From positions 1 to 6,153 of the forward strand of contig CBHYLN010000222.1 of the NCBI GenBank assembly GCA_966128725.1: a stretch of DNA of 6,153 bases, given 5' to 3'. Shown one piece after another: positions 1-5,845 of the stretch (the first letter of the stretch is position 1; every line of letters starts with the position of its first letter). This DNA is from JAFDZV01 sp966128725. Lineage in GTDB: Bacteria > Bacteroidota > Ignavibacteria > OLB7. Position numbers and translations under genes: made by a program. The notes under the pieces were generated by a model. That model had not been told where the DNA came from. It made no database searches and was given only the letters and a program-made list of their open reading frames with translations.

Positions 1-5
1 TGGGT

Positions 6-1034
6 TTAGGGGGCGCGGCCGGGCTCCAGCTCGGTAACGGGTTTCAGCAGCCGTTCGGCTTGGTTCGCGCGGAGGCATGGGAAAGGCCCGCGGGGGCAGG
101 CCTCGCGGCCGATTGCCGTGCACGGCCGGCACTCCAGGCCCTCCATCTCCACCACACGCGAAATCGCACCGTACGGCGCGAAGCCGAATTCGCGCACCGT
201 GGAGCCAAATATTGCCACCACCGGACGATGCCGCGCGGCGGCCACATGCGCCAGCGCCGAATCGTTGGCCACAACAACCGTGCACAGGTCAAACAGGGCG
301 GCCGCCTGCGCAAGTGTTGTTGTCCCGGCCAGGTTGATTGCCCCGGCATCGATGCCGGCGGCGATGGTGTTGCACAGCTCGCGCTCCTGCGGCCCACCAA
401 CCAGCACGATCCGGGCCGCGAGCTCGCGCGCCAGGCGCGACCCAAGCTCGGCGAATTTCTCCGGCGGCCACTGCTTGGTTGCGTGCCGTGCGCCGGGCGC
501 AAGGGCAATCAGTGGTCCTGTCGCGTTCCCGGTATCGGGTGGCGCGGTGTCGCCGATAAACAGTTCCAACCCGTTGCCGTCGTTTTCCAGACCGAACGGC
601 GCGCCCACGGCCAGGTATCGTTCGGGGATCGGTACGATCGGCGCAAGGCGATTGATCTTCCGATGCACAAGCAGCCACTTGGCCAGCGTTGGCTTCTTGA
701 ACACGGCAACCGCCCGTGCAATCCGGCGCCCGAACAGACGGCTGCGCAACAGGCGGCTGCGGAGCGAGTTGTGAAGATCGAACAGGATGTCGTACGGGCC
801 GTTGTTCGCCGCGATCAGCGTGCGACGAAGCCGAAGCAGGCCGCCAATTCCCATGCTGCTTTCCAGGCCGATGGCGCGATCGATCCTGGGCGATGCCGCA
901 ACCAGGGGCAGGAACTCCGACTTGGTGAGCACGTGAATATCGGCATCTGGGAAGCGAGCGCGCAGGCTCCGCAGAAACAGCGACGTAAGCACGATGTCGC
1001 CGGCGGCGCTGAATCGAACGACCAGGATCTTCAT
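6..1034 (-). CDS. Glycosyltransferase family 9 protein (lipopolysaccharide heptosyltransferase-like)
   Basis: The 342-residue product is a GT-B fold glycosyltransferase of family GT9, the family of WaaC/WaaF/WaaQ, which transfer heptose from ADP-heptose to the LPS inner core at the cytoplasmic face of the inner membrane. Visible landmarks are the N-terminal MKILVVRFSAAGDIVLTS with the early Gly-Asp (residues 12-13), the nucleotide-sugar region APGARHATKQWPPEKFAEL (179-197), the NDSALAHVAAA motif (257-267), which in this family lies in the donor-binding C-terminal half, FGST (276-279), and a C-terminal cysteine cluster (C302, C305, C313, C320) common in GT9 proteins. The length is normal. The start is ATG at 1034 followed directly by the Rossmann strand, so no upstream extension is needed; TAA is at 8-6. 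No Shine-Dalgarno is evident. It is divergent from the AAA+ gene. The exact sugar and acceptor cannot be told from the sequence; another hexosyl- or heptosyl-transfer step is possible. Confidence 0.92.
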   Translation of the reverse strand: MKILVVRFSAAGDIVLTSLFLRSLRARFPDADIHVLTKSEFLPLVAASPRIDRAIGLESSMGIGGLLRLRRTLIAANNGPYDILFDLHNSLRSRLLRSRLFGRRIARAVAVFKKPTLAKWLLVHRKINRLAPIVPIPERYLAVGAPFGLENDGNGLELFIGDTAPPDTGNATGPLIALAPGARHATKQWPPEKFAELGSRLARELAARIVLVGGPQERELCNTIAAGIDAGAINLAGTTTLAQAAALFDLCTVVVANDSALAHVAAARHRPVVAIFGSTVREFGFAPYGAISRVVEMEGLECRPCTAIGREACPRGPFPCLRANQAERLLKPVTELEPGRAP

Positions 1035-1348
1035 CCGCCCATGTTAGGGAGAATCGAGCAAGCGATCCAAGCGCGGAGTGGTGTGGAAATTTCTTGTGGT
1101 GGGCGCCGCGCGCTGCGCTAGAGCATGTGTTGAAACGTCACTATCCGGCCGGATGGCACCGCACGGCCAGGCCGTATCAGCCCAACGTGTTCCGCGCAAC
1201 GCGGATGCAGGGGCGCGGCGGCGATGTTGCGATTGCTTGTCGAGCTGCTTAGGCGCGCCGGTGTTATCTTCGTTGGCCGGTGAACTGTTTGTCCGCGTTT
1301 GGCGTTACTGTACATCGGAACCCCCTTCAATCAGCACTATCCCCGATC
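1035..1348. other. Divergent intergenic region, no gene recognised
   Basis: This 314-bp gap separates the divergent GT9 and AAA+ genes and should contain both promoters. Frames in either direction here give only low-complexity or shadow-like peptides, and I see no tRNA or known RNA. Visible structure is a perfect 12-bp palindrome ATCCGGCCGGAT (1143-1154) and a 6-bp inverted repeat TCCGCG-CAA-CGCGGA (1191-1205). On the minus strand a weak sigma70-like pair, TTGGAT and TAACAT with an 18-nt spacer, ends about 6 nt before the GT9 ATG. On the plus strand TTGTCC (1289-1294) and TACATC (1311-1316), 16 nt apart, are another weak pair. Neither promoter is more than a guess. Confidence 0.5.
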
Positions 1349-2887
1349 ATGATCGATATAAGCACACTACCGTCCACTCTTGGTGATCTGAAGGCTGCCG
1401 GATACACGGTGGTTCCCGTCAAGGAGGAAATGCGGCGGAATCTGATCGCGAAGCTCACCGCCGGCGAGCAGTTGTTCCCCGGCATCGTTGGCTTCGATGA
1501 GACGGTGATCCCGCAGTTGGTGAACGCCATCCTGGCCAAACACGACATGATTCTTCTGGGGCTGCGCGGGCAGGCCAAGACACGCATCGCGCGGTTGCTT
1601 CCGGAGCTGCTGGACGAATACGTGCCGATTGTCGCCGGCTCGGAAATCTGCGACAACCCCTTTGCGCCGGTAAGCCGGCGGGCAACCACGATGATCGCCG
1701 AAATGGGCGACGCCACGCCGATCGAATGGCTGCATCGTTCGCAGCGCTACAGCGAGAAGCTTGCCACGCCCGATGTCACCATCGCGGACCTGATCGGCGA
1801 TATCGACCCGATCAAGGCGGCCAATCAGCGCCTGACGTATTCGCACGAAGGCTCGATCCACTTCGGCCTGATACCGCGCACCAATCGCGGCATCTTCGTT
1901 ATCAACGAACTGCCCGACCTTCAGCCGCGCATTCAGGTGGGCCTGTTCAACATCATGCAGGAGAAGGATATCCAGATCCGGGGCTTCAACGTGCGCATCC
2001 CGTTGGATATCGCGATTGTCTTCACGGCCAATCCCGAGGATTACACCAACCGCGGCTCGATTATCACGCCGTTGAAGGACCGCATCGACTCGCAGATCCT
2101 TACGCACTATCCGCGTTCGTTGGAGGAGGGGATAACGATCACGCGCCAGGAGGCCTGGGCCAACCGCTGGGACGACGACCGGCTTGTCATGCCGGCGTAC
2201 ATCGAGCAGATCGTGGAGATGATCGCCGTGCAGGCGCGTGTGTCGGAGTTCGTTGACCAACAGTCCGGCGTGTCGGCACGGATGACGATTGCCACGATGG
2301 AGGCGTTGATATCCAATGCCGAACGGCGGGCGATCACCAATCGCGATCGGGTGATCGTGCCGCGCATTATCGACCTTCAGCAGGCCCTGCCCGGCATCAC
2401 CGGCAAGGTGGAGCTGGTGTTCGAGGGCGAACAGGAGGGGACGGCGAAGGTGGCGCGTCTGCTGATCAACAAGGCCGTGCGCGAGGTGTTCGGCCATTAT
2501 TTCCCCAATCCGCTGGAGCGGCAGAAGCGTGGTGCGGAGAAGGGTGATCCGGGCACACAGGACCCCTATGCGGCGATCCTGCGATGGTTTGGCGAGGGCA
2601 ATGTGATCGAGCTGGCCGATACGATGACCGCCGATGCCTACCTGGCCGAGCTGGACCGCGTGCCGGGGCTGCGAGAGCTTACCACGAAACATCTGAAGAT
2701 CGATCCCGCCAGTTCCTACGAGCTTGCCACCGGCATGGAGTTCGTGCTGGACGGCCTGCATCAGAACTCCAAGATCGCGAAGGAAGAACTGTTGCCGCGC
2801 GTGAGCTACAAGGACATGCTGGGAACGATTTTCACGATGAAGGGGCAGCGGTTCGACGAAGACGATGAGGATGCCGATACCTACTGA
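1349..2887 (+). CDS. MoxR / magnesium chelatase ChlI-like AAA+ ATPase
   Basis: The 512-residue product is an AAA+ ATPase of the MoxR/magnesium-chelatase I clade, whose members act as hexameric remodelling chaperones, usually with a von Willebrand A (VWA) partner. It has a Walker A variant GLRGQAKT (71-78, K77), a Walker B region GIFVINELPDL (181-191) with Asn186 where Asp is usual and Glu187 retained, a sensor-1 segment FTANPEDYTNRG (225-236), an Arg-finger-like PLKDRIDSQI (241-250), and a long helical C-terminal half ending in an acidic tail. I recall this Asn-Glu variant from Bacteroidetes homologues, so it is probably a subfamily trait, not damage. ATG 1349 was chosen because the following residues (TLGDLKAAGY...VKEEMRRNLI) match the family N-terminus as I remember it. 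An in-frame GTG at 1280 would add 23 unlikely residues, and ATG 1430 would remove conserved sequence. No Shine-Dalgarno precedes 1349. No VWA gene lies beside it, so its client is unknown. Confidence 0.9.
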   Translation: MIDISTLPSTLGDLKAAGYTVVPVKEEMRRNLIAKLTAGEQLFPGIVGFDETVIPQLVNAILAKHDMILLGLRGQAKTRIARLLPELLDEYVPIVAGSEICDNPFAPVSRRATTMIAEMGDATPIEWLHRSQRYSEKLATPDVTIADLIGDIDPIKAANQRLTYSHEGSIHFGLIPRTNRGIFVINELPDLQPRIQVGLFNIMQEKDIQIRGFNVRIPLDIAIVFTANPEDYTNRGSIITPLKDRIDSQILTHYPRSLEEGITITRQEAWANRWDDDRLVMPAYIEQIVEMIAVQARVSEFVDQQSGVSARMTIATMEALISNAERRAITNRDRVIVPRIIDLQQALPGITGKVELVFEGEQEGTAKVARLLINKAVREVFGHYFPNPLERQKRGAEKGDPGTQDPYAAILRWFGEGNVIELADTMTADAYLAELDRVPGLRELTTKHLKIDPASSYELATGMEFVLDGLHQNSKIAKEELLPRVSYKDMLGTIFTMKGQRFDEDDEDADTY

Positions 2888-2937
2888 TGCGCTGTTGTCG
2901 CGGGTGTGGCGGCTGGGAATAACCGAGAGGCCAGTAC

Positions 2938-2981
2938 GGCTATCCGTTGCCGCGCGGGTGTATGCGCGGCAACGGTTGGCC
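2938..2981. terminator. Strong hairpin between convergent genes, possible bidirectional terminator
   Basis: A perfect 12-bp inverted repeat, CCGTTGCCGCGC (2944-2955) and GCGCGGCAACGG (2964-2975), encloses an 8-nt loop. After one T-T mismatch, five further pairs (including one G-T) extend the stem to 2938 and 2981. It lies 57 nt past the AAA+ stop and 25 nt past the aminotransferase stop, where a shared terminator is expected. Neither side has a clear T-tract (TTGGCCAAATCATTT on the plus side), so it is not a canonical intrinsic terminator. It may instead protect 3' ends, or act in a Rho-assisted way. Confidence 0.55.
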
Positions 2982-2999
2982 AAATCATTTACGCCGAGG

Positions 3000-4175
3000 C
3001 TATTCGGCCGCGGCCAATGCCAGGCGAAGCGCGGCGATCATTTCGTTGATGTGCTCGCGCTCGAACGTGAGCGGTGGCACCAGCCGGATCACGGTATCGT
3101 CGGTTGCGTTTGCGATAACGCCGTGGTGCAGCATCGCATCCACAATGGGGCCGGCCGGCCGATTGTGCTGCAATCCCGTCATGGCGGCGGCGCCGCGCAC
3201 CTCGGTGACAATGGCCGGGAACTCCGCCTGTACGGCTTTTAATGCGTCGATCATCACCGCGCCCATCTCCACCACGCGATCAAGCAACCCCTCGGCAAGC
3301 ACATCCAGCACCGCGCTGCCGGCGGCGCAGGCAATGGCATTACCGCCGAACGTGGTCCCGTGCTGCCCGCTGCCCCAAACCTCGGCCAGCGCCTCGGTGG
3401 CAAGTATGGCGCCAAGCGGAAGCCCGCCGCCGATTCCCTTGGCCATCGTGACGATGTCCGGCTGGATATTGAAATGCTGGAACCCGAAGAACGTGCCGGT
3501 ACGCCCGGCGCCGGCCTGGATCTCGTCGGCGATGATCAGGAAGTTGAACTGCTCGCGGAGCTCGGCCAGCGTGGCCACAAGTTCCGGGCTGGCCCAACGC
3601 ACGCCGCCTTCGCCCTGCAGGAATTCGATGATCACCGCGCACACCGTTTCGTCCACCGAGGCGCGCAGGGCGTCGGGATCGTTGAACGGTATCACCTGCG
3701 TGTCCGGCAGGAACGGCCCCATGCCATCCTTGTACCGTGGCTTGTCCATTACCGAGAGCACACCGTAGGTGCGCCCGTGGAAGCCGCCCGTGAAGCCGAT
3801 CACGCGGCGCTTGCCAAGCGGGTTGCCGTACGAGCGGGCCAGCTTCAGCGCGCCTTCGTTTGCCTCGGTGCCGCTGTTGGAAAGGAATGCCCGGGCGAAC
3901 CCGCCCGCGCGATGCAGCCGTTCCACGAACGCGATCTGCGCGTCCTGATAGAAGTAGTTGGAAACGTGCGCGTAGCGCGAAAGCTGAGCCTGAATGGCGG
4001 CCACCACGCGCGGATGTGTGTGCCCCAGCGCGTTAACGGCAATCCCGCCCAGGAAATCCAGATAACGTGTGCCGTCGGCCGCGTAGATGTACATCCCTTC
4101 GGCGCGGTCCACCACGATGGGCAGGCGCTTGTACGTGGCAAGGAACAGCTCGTGTTCGCGATCGATCAGTGACAT
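3000..4175 (-). CDS. argD: Class III PLP aminotransferase, acetylornithine aminotransferase-like
   Basis: The 391-residue product is a fold-type I, class III pyridoxal-phosphate aminotransferase. It most resembles cytosolic acetylornithine aminotransferase (ArgD), which converts N-acetylglutamate semialdehyde and glutamate to N2-acetylornithine and 2-oxoglutarate in arginine synthesis. Visible motifs are YLDFLGGIAVNALGHTHP (38-55), the phosphate-binding SNSGTEANEGALK (99-111), FTGGFHGRT (128-136), Q-G-E-G-G (187-191), ADEIQAGAGRTG (216-227) with Asp217 facing the PLP ring nitrogen, the Schiff-base lysine in MAKGIGGG (K246), and TTFGGN (274-279). Length is typical. ATG 4175 (MSLIDREHEL) was chosen over TTG 4184, which lies against a terminator T-tract. 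There is no Shine-Dalgarno, and the start is only 10 nt after that T-tract, so how it is transcribed is unclear. Position 185-186 reads Phe-Leu where many ArgD proteins have Pro-Val. Class III substrates are hard to tell apart, so LysJ-like, succinylornithine or 4-aminobutyrate roles remain possible; no arginine gene is nearby to confirm. Confidence 0.88.
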   Translation of the reverse strand: MSLIDREHELFLATYKRLPIVVDRAEGMYIYAADGTRYLDFLGGIAVNALGHTHPRVVAAIQAQLSRYAHVSNYFYQDAQIAFVERLHRAGGFARAFLSNSGTEANEGALKLARSYGNPLGKRRVIGFTGGFHGRTYGVLSVMDKPRYKDGMGPFLPDTQVIPFNDPDALRASVDETVCAVIIEFLQGEGGVRWASPELVATLAELREQFNFLIIADEIQAGAGRTGTFFGFQHFNIQPDIVTMAKGIGGGLPLGAILATEALAEVWGSGQHGTTFGGNAIACAAGSAVLDVLAEGLLDRVVEMGAVMIDALKAVQAEFPAIVTEVRGAAAMTGLQHNRPAGPIVDAMLHHGVIANATDDTVIRLVPPLTFEREHINEMIAALRLALAAAE

Positions 4176-4185
4176 GGCATGCAAG

Positions 4186-4227
4186 AAAAAATGCCCCTCG
4201 CCAGCACAGGAGGTGCAGGCGAGGGGC
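4186..4227 (-). terminator. Intrinsic (Rho-independent) terminator of the mS38-like gene
   Basis: On the minus strand a perfect 10-bp GC-rich stem, GCCCCTCGCC (4227-4218) with GGCGAGGGGC (4202-4193), is followed by A and then TTTTTT (4191-4186). Inside it, past one A-A type mismatch (4203/4217), a further 4-bp stem GCAC/GTGC presents a 5-nt loop CTCCT (4212-4208). The hairpin starts 25 nt after the stop codon of the small gene at 4252-4347. The T-tract ends only 10 nt before the ATG of the aminotransferase, so that gene needs either readthrough or a promoter overlapping this element. Confidence 0.88.
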
Positions 4228-4251
4228 TGAAGTATTCAGCCAAAGAGCCGA

Positions 4252-4347
4252 CTAGCGGTTCTTCTTCTTATGACGATTCTTGCGGAGTCTCTTCTTCCGC
4301 TTGTGCGTCGCCATCTTATGGCGCTTCCGCTTCTTGCCACAGGGCAT
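4252..4347 (-). CDS. Small basic ribosomal-type protein, AURKAIP1/COX24 (mS38-like) domain
   Basis: This 31-residue product starts MPCGKKRKRHKMATHKRKK and ends in NRHKKKNR, with about two thirds of its residues Lys, Arg or His. The KKRKRHKMATHKRKKRLRKNRHK pattern is split here as KKRKRHKM (5-12), then ATHKRKKR (13-20), then LRKNRHK (21-27). I recognise it as the AURKAIP1/COX24 domain family: the mitochondrial members (mS38) are small-subunit ribosomal proteins, and the bacterial relatives in Bacteroidetes-like genomes are presumed ribosomal proteins binding rRNA. The start is firmly placed by AGGAG 7 nt upstream, the only clear Shine-Dalgarno in the window. An intrinsic terminator follows, and a promoter candidate lies 54-86 nt upstream, so it is probably its own transcription unit. 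It is easily missed because of its length. Ribosomal location is inferred from the family. Confidence 0.85.
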   Translation of the reverse strand: MPCGKKRKRHKMATHKRKKRLRKNRHKKKNR

Positions 4348-4354
4348 GGTACGG

Positions 4355-4359
4355 CTCCT
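4355..4359 (-). promoter_or_regulatory. Shine-Dalgarno AGGAG of the mS38-like gene
   Basis: The minus strand reads AGGAG, then a 7-nt spacer CCGTACC, then the ATG at 4347. It fixes the start of the 31-residue gene and stands out because the other five starts in the window lack such a site. Confidence 0.8.
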
Positions 4360-4400
4360 AGAGATATGGTTGACAGATCAGTTGAATTCTATAAGGACCG

Positions 4401-4433
4401 CAAATATACGGATTCCTGGATTCCAAGCACCAA
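4401..4433 (-). promoter_or_regulatory. Candidate FCB-type promoter (TAnnTTTG) for the mS38-like gene
   Basis: The minus strand has TATATTTG at 4408-4401, an exact match to the TAnnTTTG -7 element described for the Bacteroidetes primary sigma factor. Two TTG triplets lie upstream, at 4433-4431 (22-nt spacer) and 4426-4424 (15-nt spacer); neither has the ideal spacing of about 19. It sits in the 112-bp gap between the zinc-ribbon/TPR gene and the small gene, in a locally AT-richer stretch. Transcription would start roughly 45 nt before the start codon. Confidence 0.45.
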
Positions 4434-4459
4434 CTTCCGGTGCCATGAAATCAAAGCCG

Positions 4460-5455
4460 TTACATGCCGCTACCGGATGGCTGCGAGCCGGCCGCGCCGG
4501 ATTCGGAACCTTTCGGGGGTTGGCCAGCGGAGCCACCGGGGGCCGTGCCGCCGCCAGCAGGGCCTGCGGCAGCGGAATCCGGCCGCGCGGCGTTGCGGCG
4601 TTCAACATCGTTGAGCACCATCGTGGCGGTTTGCCCGGCGCGCGAGGTGGGATCGATGGCCACCACGCGCTTGAACCAGAACAGCGTGCTGTCGCGATTC
4701 TTTTTCATCAGGAACATCATCGCCAGGTTGTACGCCGCGTTCTGGTGTTTTGCGTTGGCGCCGATCACACGGCGCAACTCCGTGATCGCGCGGTCAACGT
4801 CCCCGTTGTTGGCAACCGAGAAGGCCATATCGGTGCGGGCGTTCTGGTCATCCGGGTGCGCCTTCAGGTACTCCTCGTACAGCGGCACGGCCTCGGCATG
4901 CCGGTCCACATCGTAGTACAGGTTTGCCAGCTTCAGCTTCAGGGCCAGATTCTTCGGGTCGGCGGCAAGTTGGCGCTGCATGTTGGCAATGGCCGAATCC
5001 TGCTGCGGAGTAGCCTGTGCCGTGCCCATCATGTTGCCGCCTTCGGCAGCCTGGGGATGGCCCGGCGGCAGTGCGCCGGATGCCTGGCCCTGCTGCTCGT
5101 TCAGGTTCATCGGCGGCCCCTTCACCTCGGTCGGCTGGCTGATCAGATATGTCAGCCCGGCGATGACAAGCGCCCCGATGCCTGCGAGCAGGTAGTCGCG
5201 GAATGCCGTGCTGGCTGGCGGCGGGCCGGCCAGCGCAATGGTACCGGCGCCAACGGTACCGGCGATCGCCGGCGACGCCTGCTGCACGGGTGCGCCGGAT
5301 GGCGCCGATGCGACGGGGGCCGCGTGCGGCTCCGCCGTGGCGGCCTGCGGCGCTTGATCGGGGTCGGCGGTCTGTCCGTACGGTTCCCCGCATACCGGGC
5401 AAACGCCGGCATCGGCGGCAACCGAACTTCCGCAGCTCAGGCAGTACTTACTCAT
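4460..5455 (-). CDS. Membrane-anchored zinc-ribbon and TPR protein
   Basis: The 331-residue product begins with a four-cysteine zinc ribbon, CLSC (5-8) and CPVC (19-22). This is followed by an Ala/Pro/Gln-rich linker (about 24-83), one hydrophobic membrane segment (about 88-106), a second low-complexity stretch, and then three TPR-like helical repeats (about 167-201, 203-236, 238-271; for example LANLYYDVDRHAEAVPLYEE and AAYNLAMMFLMKKNRDSTLF). The tail (290-331) is Gly/Pro/Ser-rich. The likely topology is zinc ribbon in the cytoplasm and TPR domain outside the membrane, as there is no signal peptide. The role is unknown; TPRs suggest protein binding, perhaps in envelope assembly. ATG 5455 was chosen because the zinc ribbon follows at once; a start at 5557 would add 34 unrelated residues. 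The start overlaps the stop of the IHF-like gene by 8 nt (ATGAGTAA), which suggests translational coupling. It ends in TAA at 4462-4460. Confidence 0.85.
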   Translation of the reverse strand: MSKYCLSCGSSVAADAGVCPVCGEPYGQTADPDQAPQAATAEPHAAPVASAPSGAPVQQASPAIAGTVGAGTIALAGPPPASTAFRDYLLAGIGALVIAGLTYLISQPTEVKGPPMNLNEQQGQASGALPPGHPQAAEGGNMMGTAQATPQQDSAIANMQRQLAADPKNLALKLKLANLYYDVDRHAEAVPLYEEYLKAHPDDQNARTDMAFSVANNGDVDRAITELRRVIGANAKHQNAAYNLAMMFLMKKNRDSTLFWFKRVVAIDPTSRAGQTATMVLNDVERRNAARPDSAAAGPAGGGTAPGGSAGQPPKGSESGAAGSQPSGSGM

Positions 5456-5759
5456 TACCGTTTCGGCCGGGGGTTGATTTGATTGCGCGATCAACAAGGT
5501 CGCGCAGTTCGCGCGACACCTTGAAATGCGGCACGAACTGACCATCGAGATCAACAACCTCGCCGGTGCGTGGGTTCCTGCCGATGCGCGGCGCGCGCTC
5601 CTTTACACGGAACGTGCCGAAGCCACGGATTTCCACGTGTTCCTCGTGGCACAGCGCCTCGGCAACCGTTTTCAGGAAGCCGTCGATCACCGCCTCGGTT
5701 TCCAGCTTTGTCAGCCCGGTGCCATCGGCAACACGGTCGATTATATCCGATTTCGTCAT
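5448..5759 (-). CDS. HU/IHF family DNA-binding protein, IHF-beta-like
   Basis: The 103-residue product is a nucleoid-associated DNA-bending protein that acts as a dimer in the HU/IHF family. It has the N-terminal helices MTKSDIIDRVADGTGLTK, the EIRGFGTF turn (43-50), and the DNA-binding arm RAPRIGRNPRTGE (55-67) with Pro63, the position of the proline that intercalates in DNA in this family. The C-terminal VDLDGQFVPHFKVSRELRD closely follows E. coli IHF-beta (VELEGKYVPHFKPGKELRD, from memory), as does the start MTKSELIERLA, so IHF-beta-like is the better label than HU. No IHF-alpha partner is in the window, so a homodimer or a distant partner are both possible. ATG 5759 begins the conserved domain; an extension to 5996 would run through the upstream gene. 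No Shine-Dalgarno is visible. An 86-nt gap separates it from the upstream partial gene, and its stop overlaps the next start. Confidence 0.93.
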   Translation of the reverse strand: MTKSDIIDRVADGTGLTKLETEAVIDGFLKTVAEALCHEEHVEIRGFGTFRVKERAPRIGRNPRTGEVVDLDGQFVPHFKVSRELRDLVDRAIKSTPGRNGNE

Positions 5760-5845
5760 AGCTGCACAAGATGCAAAAGCTGATGCCGATACGCAATGCA
5801 GGGGTGGGCGGCGGGGACAATGTGTGGCTGCTGTTCCGTAAGGAA

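Noticed and set aside
60..1121. Long plus-strand open frame (353 codons) opposite the GT9 gene
   Set aside because: It is antisense to a clear GT9 protein and its composition (many Arg, Gln, Cys) is that of a high-GC shadow frame with no recognisable motif.
1280..1348. Upstream GTG start for the AAA+ gene
   Set aside because: The 23 extra residues do not resemble the family N-terminus and no ribosome site supports the GTG.
1421..1432. AAGGAGGAAATG inside the AAA+ gene as an alternative start
   Set aside because: The SD-like run is only 2 nt from the ATG, too close to work, and starting there would remove conserved N-terminal residues.
1367..2983. 538-codon minus-strand open frame opposite the AAA+ gene
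   Set aside because: It mirrors the conserved AAA+ coding sequence; long antisense frames are usual with this codon bias, and the peptide is His/Arg-rich without a domain.
4280..5482. 400-codon plus-strand open frame opposite the small ribosomal, zinc-ribbon/TPR and IHF-end genes
   Set aside because: It runs across three minus-strand features with clear motifs and contains no domain of its own.
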